Source: Cunninghamella blakesleeana (Eukaryota; Mucoromycota; Mucoromycetes; Mucorales; Cunninghamellaceae). From it: 64,000 nucleotides of DNA. Below the pieces are notes generated by a model. That model had not been told where the DNA came from, did not search any database, and saw only the letters and a program-made list of their open reading frames with translations. Positions 12,587-24,760 of the stretch are shown piece after piece. The position numbers and the translations under genes were made by a program. Location of the stretch: contig JAFCIZ010000010.1 in NCBI GenBank assembly GCA_017871115.1, forward strand, positions 337,001-401,000, in the 5' to 3' direction. Numbering within the stretch: the stretch's first letter is position 1; every line of letters begins with the position of its first letter.

Positions 12587-14107
12587 AATAGTAATAATAA
12601 TAATAATTTATATATATATATATATATATATATTATTTTATATTATTTTATATTATTTTATTTTATTTAGCAGCAAGCTTCAATATCAAGTAACGAAGTA
12701 TCGATACCTCCTAGCCGACCAACGATTTTTGCCGGAGTTCAATCCAATAGTTTCTTTTTACCAAAAGATTGGCAAGCGGAAGATGAAGAGCATGGTGTAA
12801 AGTTGGCTACCAAATATATATATATCACTATTATTATTATTTTTATTATTATTATTATTATAAAAAAAAAATTAATTAATTTTTTATTATTTTTATTATT
12901 ATTATTAGTTACACTTTGCTCTAAAACAACTCTTTAACTCGTAAGTTTTATTACTATTTTTATTGATTTATTACAAGTGAACACTATATAAATAATACTA
13001 AATCTCATTTTCTTTCTTTTTGATTATTATTAGAAATATATTATCATTAGTATTACCTAAATTTACATCAAAAGCACGAATTATAGAATTTGGATGTGGT
13101 CATGGGGCGTGGATTTTGGTAATAATAATAAAAGATTTTCAGGAGAGAAAAAAAAGAAATTTAAATAATTAAAAAAAAAACCTTAATATTATTATAATTA
13201 TTAGGACATGGCAACACAATTTCCTGAATGTGAATTTATTGGATATGATAATAGTATAGAAAAATTACCAGAAGGATTACCGCCATTACCAAATGCACGT
13301 TTTGAATTAGCATCTCTTACCAAGGAAACACCTCAACTACCTTTACCAGATGAATCAGTTGATGTAGTGAATATACGATCACAGAATGGATTTATGAATC
13401 ATGATGATTGGCATCGATTTTTTGAAGAAGCCTATCGTATTTTAAAACCTGGTGGAATGGTTCATATTGTGGATTATTATTATAAGGTATGAGAAAATGC
13501 CATATAATAAATAATTATATATTATTCTTATTTTTTTTTCATTTTTTTATAGCCAAAGGGAACAGTTTTTATTGAATCATTTGTTGGCACAAGTAAGTTC
13601 ATTAAAAAAGGAAATACGGGAAAAGAAAAAATAATTGGAAAGGGAAAAAAAAAAATGATCATTCGATTTATTATTAAACATTTATCTTGTTTTATTTTTA
13701 GTTCAAGGTATTATGACTTCATTGAATCGAGATACAGAACGTGCTAAAAAATTCGGACCACAATTATCTAGTTTTGGTTTCCAAGTGATTCAATCTTTAT
13801 CAAAAAAAGTTCATTTTGGTAAGCAAAGAATATATATATATATATACATATATATAAAGAATAGGCAATAACTTGCAATTTTTTTTTTTTTAAAATAATA
13901 GGATCAGACGGAAAAATGAGTGAAGCCTTTACAGCTGTTTCTTTAAGAAGATTTAATGTTATGGCACCTGTTTTGGCACCAGCAATGGGATTATCATTAG
14001 AAGACTATCGTAATCGAGTAGAAATGGTAGTAGCTCAATGTGTAAATAATAATTCATATATTACTTGGTATGCTTATGCTGCGAAAAAATTAGCTACCCC
14101 ATCTTGA
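12398..14107 (+). CDS. SAM-dependent methyltransferase with N-myristoylation-like start
   Basis: Eight exons: 12398-12496, 12671-12796, 12909-12940, 13034-13118, 13205-13486, 13553-13592, 13702-13818, 13902-14107; 328 residues. A class I methyltransferase fold is visible: motif I IIEFGCGHGAWILDMA (about residues 103-118), motif II FIGYDNS, an acidic D at the expected ribose-binding place, then LPDESVDVVNIRSQNGF and FFEEAYRILKPGGMVHIVD (motif for the strand following SAM binding). The substrate is unknown. LaeA/UMTA-like fungal methyltransferases share this layout. The first residues MGSTHSKRK fit the consensus for N-myristoylation (Gly2, Ser6, basic residues after), so the enzyme may be membrane-anchored. 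Introns contain long (TA)n tracts. Confidence 0.88.
12539..12632. repeat. (TA)n microsatellites inside methyltransferase intron 1
   Basis: Two long alternating TA runs (about 12539-12582 and 12608-12632), separated by an (ATA)n segment. They lie wholly within the first intron of the methyltransferase gene. Confidence 0.85.
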
Positions 14108-14152
14108 ATAATAATAATAAAAAAAAAAAAAATCAATCCTTAGATCCTCATT

Positions 14153-14183
<31 letters not shown>

Positions 14184-16346
14184 CATTTTATTTTATTTAT
14201 TTTATTTTTTTATTTTTTATTTTTTTTATTTTTTTTTATTTTTTTTATTTTTTATTTTTTATTTTTTAATATACTAATAATAATAATACGTAGTAAACAC
14301 ATCATTAATTTTTTATTTCTACACATACACATACACACATATATATTTGTGTATATGTGTATGCTTGTATGTATACGTGTATGTTTGTATGTATGTATTC
14401 TATATATTATAAATGAGAATAGAAATCGTTTTTATATAAAAAAAAGACTTGGTGTTTTCTTACTTTACTTGGCCAAGGAAAAAAAAAATACCATTATGAG
14501 TAAAACTGTCAATCAAAAATAGATTAAACAGGTACCTTCTCGATCATTTTAATTTAAATAATGATAAATTAAAAATAAAAACCAATGTGATATATTTTTA
14601 AAAATAAAAAAAAAACTTCGTCATATGAACTTTACATCCACATATGACCAAAAGAATGATAATGACTACATCCAGAGAAGCTTTTACTTAATCTTGCATC
14701 AATCCAAGAATAGAAGGAACAGTACTCGATAATTTTTAAAAAAAAAAAAAAAACTAGTTTTATTCATATTTGTTTACAAGTAAAATATATATATATATAT
14801 ACTTGTCTTTTATACTATTCACTAATACTGTTTCATCTTTTTTTTAAAAAAAAAATTCATATTCAACTCTTTGATAAGAGAACAAAAATAAAAAAAGGTT
14901 GGCCCAAATTTGGAAATCCATTTTAGTCGATCACTTACATATTCATTTTGTATAATCATATAAAAAAGATGATCATATAAAAACTTTTCTTTATATTATA
15001 AAGTTTAATAACTATAATATAATGATAACAATAACAATACTACTACTACTACTACTATTATTATTATTATTATTTATTTTATTTTAATTATCACTTATTA
15101 TTATTGATTATAATCATAGGTAGATGTATTCTTTTTTTCAAAAAAAAAAAAAATAATAAAAAGATGTATTTATAGTCGCATTTGTTTTTTTAGAGAAAAA
15201 AAAAAAAAAAAAACTTTTACCTGCATAGGTTTATATTTAGGATATTAAAATTATTATATACGCGTATATATATATATGTATATATTATTATATATATTAT
15301 TACCCTCGACGATTCTTGTCTATAATACGTTTATATACACTCATACTTGGGTACAACTATATACATGTGTATACCGATTATATACTCATATCGATAAAAT
15401 GGTTCTTTTTTTTTAAAAAAAAAAAAAGGAATAAATATAAAAATAAGGACGAAAAAGGAAATGAAAGAATCGATATTTTTCAAGTATTATTATTTTAAAA
15501 CGTCAAAGCCTTCTACACACACACGTCCCCGATCGTATCTGTAACAAAAAAGAATATTTTTTGACGTCAAAAGCATTCATCTCTCCGATGAACTCCATAA
15601 ATAAAAAGCAAAAAAGAAAGGAATCTTTTTTGAATCGAATGGATCTTTTTTTGAATCATGATGATCACACACAACATGGCTTAGTAGAAAAAAAAAAAGT
15701 TTCGTTCTTATTTGGTAAGAATCCTTTTTATATTTTTTGTGGATGTATTTGTTTACGTGATCAACCATTACAAGTATAGAAAGAAAATAGAAAGAAAAAA
15801 GGAACTAAAAATACACAAAAAAAGGAAATGAAAGAATAAAAAAAGGTATATGTTATTTTTTCGGTAGTTTGGGGAAATATGTAAGATATCATTTCATTCT
15901 CCGATGTTTTTTTTTGTTACAAAAGCTTAGATCATATGTTTCAACTAAAATACATATATAAATATATTTATATATATTTTTATATAAAAATAAAAAAAAA
16001 AGATTTACCCGCTTTTAATCATATGTATTTTTGTTTCATGTTAATTTTTATTTTATTTATAAAAAAGTTTAAAAAAAAAAATATATGACATTTAAAAAAA
16101 GTATGTAAAAAATATTTATAAAAAGAGAATATATAAAATAAAACAATAGTAAATAAATGGATTTTGATTTACTTTGGGAATAAGAAACGATGCATGATAA
16201 AAATATAGAGATCTATAAAAAAGTATATATAAATAGAAGAAAAAATGGGGTATAAAATACAAAGATAAATATATATATATATATATAAAAATAAATAAAA
16301 TAAATATAAACAAATAATATATAAAAATAAAAATAAAAAATTTTTT
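14108..16346. other. 2.2-kb intergenic region between convergent genes
   Basis: The 3' sides of the methyltransferase (plus) and the C2H2 gene (minus) face each other here. It contains T-rich imperfect repeats (14190-14270), a GT/TGTA-rich tract (14335-14400), (TA)n runs, and a perfect palindromic TGACGTCA (CRE/ATF-type site) at 15562-15569, with a half-site ACGTCA near 15499. Short open frames around 15561-15779 show no coding character. Confidence 0.5.
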
Positions 16347-17060
16347 TTAACAGGAACCACAGCCATTTTCAACTTTAAGGTGACGATTTAAAGCATCCAT
16401 TCTAGCAAAAGATTTTTTACATTTTGTACAACTATAAGGCTTAATACCCCAATGTAACTTTTCATGGCGGTTACGATCATGTTGACGAGCAAAACGACGA
16501 CCACAGTTAGAACAAGCGTAAGGGCGTTCGCTTGTATGAGTCTTCATATGGGACTGTAAGTTGTAAGGACGATTGAAGGATTTACCACAGCCAGTATGTT
16601 GGCAATTATATTGGATAGGTAAATGATCTAATTTGGAAGCCTTTTTCACGGTAGTGGTTTTCTTTTTCATTGTTGATTTTTTGACTTTTTTATTGGTAGA
16701 CTTTAATGAAGCAAGAGAGTCAGAAGAAGAGGAAGGAGAAGGGCAAGGAGAAGGCATCTGTAAAGCAGGCACCATTAACAAATCTTCATGGTGTTGAATA
16801 AATTGATCTAAATAATCCATAGGTGGTAACATGCAGGGCTGATGATGATCCAAAGGAGGAACCATCATATCTTGCAAATAAAGATCTAAAGGAGGACTAT
16901 TCATCATCATAGTATAGTCATCGCTTAGACAAGGCGAGCCATTAGGGCTTGGGTAATAGTAGCCTGAGGTTAATAACTCAGTATAAGGTTGTTGTTGTTG
17001 TTGTTCTTCCCATTGAGGAGGAGAAGGATAACTATCAACCATAGTATTCATCATCATCAT
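16347..17060 (-). CDS. Crz1/CrzA-like C2H2 zinc-finger transcription factor
   Basis: Single-exon 237-residue protein. Three fingers close the protein: finger 1 about 153-175 (Cys-x4-Cys, RPYNLQSHMKTH), finger 2 about 183-203 (Cys-x2-Cys, RQHDRNRHEKLH), finger 3 from 211 (Cys-x2-Cys, RMDALNRH) with the last ligand probably Cys234 in ENGCGSC. The order RPYNLxSH / RQHDRxRH / RxDALxRH is the pattern I know from Crz1-type calcineurin-responsive factors, so Crz1-like is the best guess. Residues 1-110 are rich in Gln, Pro, Met and Ser (activation-like) and 120-142 are Lys/Thr-rich (possible nuclear localisation). No PxIxIT calcineurin docking motif is evident. It starts with MMMMN; a (CATA)n tract lies about 20 bases upstream in the sense strand. 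Confidence 0.85.
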   Translation of the reverse strand: MMMMNTMVDSYPSPPQWEEQQQQQPYTELLTSGYYYPSPNGSPCLSDDYTMMMNSPPLDLYLQDMMVPPLDHHQPCMLPPMDYLDQFIQHHEDLLMVPALQMPSPCPSPSSSSDSLASLKSTNKKVKKSTMKKKTTTVKKASKLDHLPIQYNCQHTGCGKSFNRPYNLQSHMKTHTSERPYACSNCGRRFARQHDRNRHEKLHWGIKPYSCTKCKKSFARMDALNRHLKVENGCGSC

Positions 17061-17079
17061 TATAAAAACAAGTAAAGAA

Positions 17080-17080
<1 letters not shown>

Positions 17081-17110
<30 letters not shown>

Positions 17111-17134
17111 TGTACGTATGTACGTATGTATGTA
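17081..17134 (-). repeat. (CATA)n tract in 5' leader of C2H2 gene
   Basis: TATG/TACG tetranucleotide repeat on the plus strand, reading (CATA)n in the sense of the C2H2 gene, about 20 bases before its start codon. Similar tracts lie in the same sense in four other transcription units of this window. Confidence 0.85.
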
Positions 17135-17847
17135 TATAAATTTATAAATATATAAAGAAAAGCTTATGTAAAGATGTACAAGTGGTAGTAGGTTTTTATT
17201 ACAAATATAAAGAAGAAAGAAAGAAAGAAAAAATGAAATCTCTTTTTTATATTTATAGAAAAATAATTTTTTTGAAATTCTGACTTTATTCATGCTTGTC
17301 TATGAAATAAACTTTAAAACTATTTAAATCCCAGTTTTATTTTTAGTTTTCTTTTTTTTTTTTTTTGTTTATGCTCATATGTTCACCTTTACATACAACA
17401 GTTCCCTTTAAAAAAAAAAATAAAAATAGATTTATCTATTGTCAAAACTAGCCACAATCCAATCCAGAGTGGCTTATTACCGCTTGTTTCCTTCTTCTAA
17501 TCATAGAATAATAAAAATATCAACAAATCATAAAATAAAGTGACTTACATTTATTTGTTTTTATTATTATTATGAATGTTATTTTAGTATTATAGTGAAT
17601 AAAGTGGTTTTTTTTTTTTTCTTTTATTTATTTTTGTTTGATATATAAAGTAAGGTAAAAAAAAAAAAAAAAAAAAAAAAGAGAAACATTTTGTTGTACA
17701 AACATATTACCTTTCAAGGTAAAAAAGAAAAGGTAAAAATAAAATGGTTGTGTAGAAAAAAAAAAAAAAAAATAGTTATAAACTCCTTCGTTACTTCTCT
17801 ATCTCATCTTTTTTTTTTTTTTTTTAATAGTAACCATAATCATAATA

Positions 17848-17882
<35 letters not shown>

Positions 17883-18446
17883 TATATGTATCAAAATCAA
17901 AATCAAAAAAAATCAAATAATATAAAAAAAAAAAAAAAAAAGATCAATGCTTTATATGTTTATTATGCAAGTAAACTAGCTTTTTACATTGGCCAGCATC
18001 TTTTCTCAGATGCATATAATAAAAGAAAAGGGGAAAAGATTAGAATAGTCGCTCATAATAAGGTTTGTTTTGTTTTTTTTTTGGCTTAGATGAAAAAAAA
18101 AGCTCCATTTAACAATGATGGGCGGGCGGGTCTCTACAAAAAAGGGTACGGTCAAGCGGAAGATGAAAATCCCACTGGATTTTAGCAAGTCCAAAAAAGT
18201 ATTTGTTATACAAAAATACTATAAACAAATATGTAACATTTTAAAAAAAAAAAAAAAAATGACATAATTTTTTTAAAATGAAATGAAATGAAATGAAATA
18301 GAAATAGAAATAGAAATAGAAAAAAAAAAATCTATACAATTGTTTATTATGAAATAAATATTAATATTATGATGATGATGATGATTATTTTTATTATTAT
18401 TATCATTATTATTATTATTATTATTAGATTAATGAAATGATTCTTT
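17135..18446. other. Intergenic, nothing recognised
   Basis: This is the region upstream of the C2H2 gene (minus) and downstream of the KCH-type gene (minus). It contains long A and T runs, an (ATA)n run at about 17846-17880, a (TGAAA)/(AGAAAT) run at 18276-18320 and a GC-richer patch at 18118-18180. No coding frame is supported. Confidence 0.5.
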
Positions 18447-19800
18447 TTAATAAGGATGAGAATATGATGGTTGATAAAGTTGCTGGTGTGGCTGGGATGT
18501 TGGTTGAGCATAATAAGGTATATTTGAAACAGATAACTGTGGACCCAGTTGATATGGATAAAGATAATCCTCTTGTTGTGGGGGATAATAAGGCGATGGC
18601 TGATAACCAGATCGCGGCTGAGATTGAATGTTGGAGGTTAAACCCATTTGATCATGACTTTGAAACGATGACCCGCTATACCTTCGATTGTTATTGATCT
18701 GAGGTAAGGTGGGTTGAGGAAATGCTTTCATTTCAATATCTTGTTCTTTTTTATGATGCTGATGATGATGGTGTGGATGCGTCTTATTTTTTTTATTTCT
18801 TCTTCGTTTTTCCACTTGCTTTTGAAGTAAATAGCTGATTCTAAAAATAAAAATAAAGTTAAGGTTTGTTGCTATAACTATCAATCTGATGCTTTTTTTT
18901 TATATAAATATATTTATATTTACCTTTTATCCACTTTATGACAACAATACTCTTTCAAATTGCCCTGAATATGGCATAACAATGGAAGGTACAAAATCAT
19001 AGCAATCACCACCGACACAAACGAAAAGGCAAAAATCACAAAAGAGAACGCCATGGTCCCCGTCATGATCTTTTGTATCAAGGTTTTTCCCAGAGCCGAA
19101 TTATCCAACGTCAGAGATATTCCGTCTCCTTGCTTGAGCTGGATCCAGTTGGGAATCAGTACTTTTAAAGTAACCACATTAATCACTTGCCTTGGCGCTT
19201 CTGCCAGCAGAAGTCGCTTCCAGCCTTTTAAGGTGAAGAAACAAAAAAACGCTATACTATCTACAAATTTCCTGGAATTGCTGATTTTGTAAAATAAACA
19301 ATAGTAGTTGTAATCCTTTAAACTATAATAACGACTGGCAATCTGCGATGTATAGGCCCATGAGATGTCTCTTGTTGCAATCACCCCTCTGGCCTTTCGA
19401 ATATCCCAAAATAATAATAAAAACGATACCATGATGGCCCCCAAGAATATCCATTTCGAAACATTGGGTGGAATTGCTGCATTTTCATTATCTGACGTCT
19501 GCCCAACCACTAGTAAGGATACTGTTTACAATAATCATCACAATAGCAAAATAATTAATAAAACTGAATAAATAAATAATATCCTCTTGTATAGAATAAT
19601 TACCTCCTGACCATAAATCCGCTACATATACTAAAAATGATTTTAATACCATGAAATAGATGGATAAATATCCTAACCTTGTTAAACAGGATGAATCATG
19701 AAATTCCTCTATATCAATATAATCAAATTTATGTTCTCGTACTTGTTCACGTTTCCATCTACTTGGTCCACACTTTTTAAAAAAAAAAAAAAATTACCAT
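18447..19800 (-). CDS. Fungal KCH-type potassium channel-like membrane protein (Kch1/Prm6 family)
   Basis: Proposed exons (minus): 19800-19798 (ATG only), 19772-19604, 19521-18924, 18840-18447; 387 residues. The Kch1/Prm6 family consists of fungal plasma-membrane proteins linked to low-affinity K+ influx. Matching blocks are REHKFDYIDIEEFHDSSC near the N-terminus, several hydrophobic segments (GYLSIYFMVLKSFLVYVADL; IFLGAIMVSFLLLFW; the pair near FSFVIFAFSFVSVVIAMILY), the stretch RDISWAYTSQIASRYYSLKDYNYYCLF, then FFCFFTLKGWKRLLLAEAPRQ and the end block HIQGNLKEYCCHKVDKR. The tail after residue ~260 is basic, then Pro/Gln/Tyr-rich and cytosolic in style. The start is the weakest part: ATG directly abuts a GTAATT donor, so the initiation codon would be a whole mini-exon. 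Confidence 0.85.
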
Positions 19801-20694
19801 TGAATATAATATTATTATTATATTTTTCTATACATGTAATAAAAAAATAAAAATCATAATATTATTTCTTTTTTTTTTTTTATTTTATTTTACCATTGTT
19901 TAATTATATTTATATATAATTATATATAATTATAATTATGATGTATATAAAAATAGAACTTTTTTGAAGGTATAATATTAATAATAATAAGAAAAAAATA
20001 AAAAAAAAAAAAAGTAAAGAAAAGAGAAAAAAGAATGTATAGGTAATAATTTAAAGGAATGGAATGGATTAAAAGGTATAATATATTTCTGTTGTTTTTT
20101 TATTTTTTTTAATAAAAATTATCAAAAAAAAAAAAAGAGAGAGAGAAAGAAAAAAAAAAAAGAGAGAAAGGAGAGAAAATAAAATAATAAAATAAATATA
20201 AAAAAAGTAAAAAAGGGGATCCTATTTATAAAATATTATGAATGCTTTTAAATCCCGAGGTAATAAAGACAGACAGAGAGAACTGTTTATTAATGCAAAA
20301 AAAAAAAGACCACTGTTTGTACAACTAAAAAGACTACCTGATAAGTCTATCGAACATGGTTATTCTTATTTTACTATATTTAACTACACACTTTCTATAT
20401 AAAAAAAAAGAAAGCTTATATATAATATAATATGGTAATATTTTATATATATATATTTTTTAATTTCTTTATTTTTAATTAATAAAGATTTAATCACTAT
20501 TGAATTTTTTTTTTTTTAATAAAGATCTTTAGTGTGTAATAAAGATTTACCATTTTTTATACCGAGAATATATAACTTGGCCTATAATAAGGAGACCTAC
20601 TATCCTTTTATATCAATGACTATTGTAAAAAAAAAAAAAAAAAAAAGGGTGCTCAATGTTTAAACTTCATGTTAAAACACCGATGTCTCTTTTC

Positions 20695-20725
<31 letters not shown>

Positions 20726-20801
20726 TTGTCATGGCAACGTGCTGAATATCTTTAAATGAAAAATACATATTTGTTTATTATCAAAATAATCTTATTAAAA
20801 T
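19801..20801. other. Intergenic, nothing recognised
   Basis: The region lies upstream of the KCH-type gene and downstream of the first CAP gene. It holds A-rich and AG-rich runs (20110-20210) and two long poly-A tracts (about 20626-20646 and 20700-20725). No gene is supported. Confidence 0.55.
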
Positions 20802-21456
20802 CTATTTCTTGGGTCTAAGGACATTCTCTATATAAAACAATTCAAATAAAAAATCATGATAAATACCTGTTCAACAATTACATAATATATTTGCTCAAAA
20901 ATATCTTACTTTTAAACTGGCCCTCATAATTTCCTGGTTGTTTGTAGTTGCAGCTATATAATTTAGCTCCATTGCGACACTTTGTTACGCCACAGCCGAT
21001 CTTTGAAGTACTCTTCCAAACCACGGCGCTGAAATGTCCAATTTTTTCGTTGTAGCCAGGGTTATTATAATCATAGTGCTTTTCTTCATCATACCAACCT
21101 TTAACCACAGCATTCCAACTATTTTGTCCCATAGCAATATTTTCACCTATTTGTTGAAATAATAATAAATACGTAAATAAACAATTCTTTTAAATGTTTT
21201 CTTTTTTTTAAAAAAAAAAAAGAAAAATAACCAACTTGCCTAAACCTTGCTTTCTACTATGTTCAAATTTACATTTGTTAGTATGAGATTGTGCAAAACG
21301 AGCAATAGAAGCATCCCATTTTAATGCCGGAGAACCATGTCTTTTACGATATTTATTGTGAAGATTTAATATAGTTTTGATGTCTTTTTTGGAAGCTGCA
21401 AAGGTAAATTGAACCAATGCAAATATACCAATCAATAAAATAAATAATTTATTCAT
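20802..21456 (-). CDS. Secreted CAP/PR-1 (SCP) domain protein, short form
   Basis: Three exons (minus): 21456-21240, 21146-20910, 20827-20802; 159 residues. The signal peptide is residues 1-20 (MNKLFILLIGIFALVQFTFA). A CAP domain follows: LNLHNKYRKRHGSPALKWD, the histidine in KCKFEHS, GENIAMG, GWYDEEKHYDYNNPG, GHFSAVVWKSTSKIGCG and YSCNYKQPGNY. CAP proteins are secreted; fungal members bind sterols or other lipids. The first intron begins GCAAGT rather than GT: exon 1 ends ...TTAG and joins GTGAAA to restore GENIA, the conserved residues. This is a GC-AG intron. The last exon is 26 bases and ends like the paralogue at 30583 (QF..NVL). Function beyond the family is unknown. Confidence 0.9.
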
Positions 21457-22927
21457 TTTTTATATACAAAATAAAATATATAAAAAAAAAGAAGAAATAG
21501 AAATTTTTATAAAAAAATAAGTTTAAATAAATATAATTTGGTTCATGTTACAAGTACACTGGATAATATATTTCTCATAATTAATGTTTTATCTGAATCC
21601 AGAATTATGTTTTTATACGATTATTACCTTTTCTTACTTTTATCATCATTAATATTAATGTAATTATTAATTTTACAATGAAACCATGTTTATTATATAC
21701 ATATATATATATATACTTGTAATAAATAGATACTTGCAAAGTCTTTTCTCTATTTATCAAAAAGCTTTAGAACTCAGTTGATCAAATCTTAAAATTTTTT
21801 GAAACCTATTAAATAACAATAATCTATAGTTATTAATTGTTTAATAAAACAAATCATTATTATTTTAAAACACAGTAAATAAATGATCTCATCATAATTA
21901 AAAAGAAATTAAAGTTATTGTTGGTAATCTACATAATATATTAATTTATTAAAAAAAAACCTTGTCATTTTTTTAATTTTATATTATGTCAATATACAGT
22001 AATTTTTTTTTTTTATTATTATTATTATCAATTCACATACAGCTCGTATAAAAAATCATCCAATTCTGATAAAATAAATTTTGAAAAAAAAAATTTATAT
22101 ATGTATTATTACTCTTATAAAAATCGTATTGATGTTCATTAGAAACAAGTCTTTTAAGATAATTTGTAAGAGTAATAGTATCCTAATCATAAGTTAATCT
22201 AGTAATTTGAGAGCTTCACAAAATCTACCCACGGATACTTTGGGCAAACAGTCAGCTAGCGTTAATTAGATGATGATGATGATGATTATTAACAATCTCT
22301 TTACATTTTATTCATGTTAATATGTCTTATAGGTATTTATATATAAAAAAAATAATGAAAAATAAAAAAGATTTAATAAAGTCAATCTTCTTTTCAAATT
22401 TAATAATTGTATAATATATTGATATTACTTTAATTAGCTGTTGAACATCTTCATATAAAGAATATATATATTTATCACCGTCTATCATCAAAACAGAATG
22501 ATTAATATCTATTTCTTAAGATTACAAACATATTCTAAATTAAATAAAATAAAAACTATAATAAATACCAGTTCAATATTAATTTTTAAATTTGAATATA
22601 AATTATCTTTCAAGAAATTACAGCTTACATCTATCACAAGAAAGATTTTAAAAAAAATTAACATCAAAAAATATTTTATAATCTATTTCTTAATAATGCG
22701 TATTCTCTAAAAATAATGAACATTGTTTTCATTTTTTACAATCCTTTAGAACTCTTTTTTTTTTTTACTATATGGAAATTGGAGTATATTCAACTCTCTT
22801 TCAAGTCAATTATTATGGTAGTAATATGCATGAACCCAAGTTTATAAATACCAATATAGCATTTATTAAATAAAAAATTCAATAGCCAATTTATATGTTA
22901 TACCATTTGTAGCAAATTCATATTTTT
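21457..22927. other. 1.5-kb gene-free stretch
   Basis: Very A/T-rich. A 70-codon open frame at 22498-22710 has only A/T-driven codons (Ile, Lys, Leu, Asn) and no recognisable features, so it is not called. A short (ATG)n run lies at about 22271-22285. Confidence 0.55.
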
Positions 22928-24760
22928 TTATTCAGTAATTTCAATAACTATTTCGCTGTTTTCTTTCTCCGAAAAATAATCTGATTCCAGTAAACAAATA
23001 CCGCCTCCATTCGATAGTTCTCTAGTTATTGTGTTCCTATTTATTCGAATGGCTCGACAACAATCTTTAATGGACCCAAACGTTTCATTGTTATCCATGT
23101 TATATACATCAGTAATAGTAACTCGTATCCCAACTGCAAATTGAACATTCTCTTTTTGAGTGACCCATCGTAAATTTCTATAATGGTTATCATGTCTAAT
23201 TCCATTGATATGATCAACAACAAGACCATTTTCGTAACTATCGTATGAAAATGTATAAGCAACAATTCTATGTACTAGTTGTATTATTTCTTTATCATCC
23301 TTATCTTGCAAGGCTATTGATAGATACCCCTTTCTACCTATATATGAATTAACAATTTTTTTGTTGTCAGTTTTTCTGATTCTTCCATGCGTGGATATTT
23401 TATAATTTTTGAAAAATACACTGCGATATCGCTGTAATGGAATCCATTCTTCTTCATCGTCATATTGTATAGCATCAGGCATCGGTATAGGTTCTCTATC
23501 TTTTCCATAATCAGATACATGGTAACGTCTGGTGTTTTCCTGTGATGTCACGTATTCCAAATTACCAACGCGATTATCTTTTTTATTGCCATTTACATGA
23601 TCAATAACCATTCCAATTGGTCTCTTCTTAATAAAAGTGTGTGCTACTAGACTATGTATAGATACACACTTAAATAAATAATATGTATGATGTTCATTGA
23701 ATTTAAGGTCAGGGTACAAGTCAATCCAATAATATTCACCTCTCTCTTTTGGTTTCAATATTGTTCCCATTGTCATTGAATAAACATCTCCGTCGGACGA
23801 AATGAGGTAGTTACCAAATGTTCTTCCATCCACTATATCATTAATAGTTTCAAACTCTTTACAAGGATACAATTGGTTTAGTTTAACTTGATGATAATTA
23901 ACAAACTGATCATAATTATACGCCAATAAGTTTTGAAGAGTATTATCATTCTTTACTCCATTTTTATGGATTATATAATAGGGTCTAATCATTGGTTCAA
24001 AGAATGTTTCTACCATTGCTTCTGCAATTGAAAAACTGTATCTACCACTGTCAAAAGATGTAGGTAAGCGAATATAACTGTTCTTATCATCACCTTCCAT
24101 GTTTTGATAAGCTGTCAATGTATCATAGATGCCGCGATATACATTTCCTTTTGTATCAATAAATAGATGTTTTTCTACATGATTTAAATAATGGTGCTTC
24201 AATATTTTAACATCTATATAATTTAAATACAAATTACTCAATATATATATATCCTATTAGTGCCATAAATTATATTATAGTTGCTTTTAATTAAGAAATT
24301 ATATAATGAATTACCATTTCCTGTATTATTTTTTATCGAATTCATTATATATTCGTCCGCTTCATTCTTGCTGAATTTTAAAATATTATCGACATTCGTA
24401 TCTTCTTCATCATCATTCAAAAGAAATATTCGATCATTTTTGTTCATACCAAAAAAAGTTTCTGCAACAATTTCCTTTAGTAGAGGTGTAGTACACCCGG
24501 AAGCACCATTTAATTCATATGGAATTTGCATCTGCCTTGCTCCATGATTCACTCTATTACCTTTCTTTTCTTTACCTTTGCTGTTATATATTTTTCCTTC
24601 TTCTGTAATAGTGTGGGTAATTATTGCATTTTTTGGTATTTTAGGGTGTTTTAAAGGAAAGCCTATATGTATGTATGTATGTATGTATATATTAGTTTTT
24701 TTGTTTAAAAATGTATTTTTTACTATGTGGCATATACGTACATTTTTTATTTGAAGACAT
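22928..24760 (-). CDS. Four-module NUMOD/HNH-like endonuclease protein
   Basis: Three exons (minus): 24760-24742 (19 bases), 24662-24315, 24213-22928; 550 residues. Two intact HNH_3-type modules occupy about residues 240-345 (DHVNGNKKDNRVGNLEYV at ~327) and 380-480 (DHINGIRHDNHYRNLRWV at ~456), each preceded by a NUMOD4-like strand (FGNYLISSDGDVYS; YKISTHGRIRK). Two upstream copies are degenerate: ~124-230 keeps only IIHKNGVKNDNTLQNLL and ~15-115 keeps the order GKIYNSKG, VAETFF, NVDNIL. The end (about 490-525: SIKDCCRAIRINRNTITREL) looks like a NUMOD1 helix-turn-helix. Such proteins are homing-type endonucleases, common in phages, organelles and giant viruses and less so in nuclear genomes. 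Joining exon 2 to exon 3 turns two overlapping short frames into one protein. It is divergent from the topoisomerase II-like gene, 565 bases away. Confidence 0.85.
24667..24689 (-). repeat. (ATAC)n tract next to intron 1 acceptor of the HNH gene
   Basis: Plus strand ATGT/GTAT repeats, reading (ATAC)n in the sense of the HNH gene, immediately before the TAG acceptor at 24663-24665. Confidence 0.8.

Noticed and set aside
12528..12800. Tyr/Ile repeat ORF
   Set aside because: Produced by (TA)n microsatellite in an intron joined by chance to methyltransferase exon 2 in another frame.
15561..15779. 72-codon ORF (and an opposite-strand frame at 15577-15768)
   Set aside because: No recognisable motif and no splice continuation; both strands open together, typical of chance.
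22498..22710. 70-codon ORF
   Set aside because: Only A/T-driven residues, no motif, no splicing partners; expected by chance in such A/T-rich DNA.
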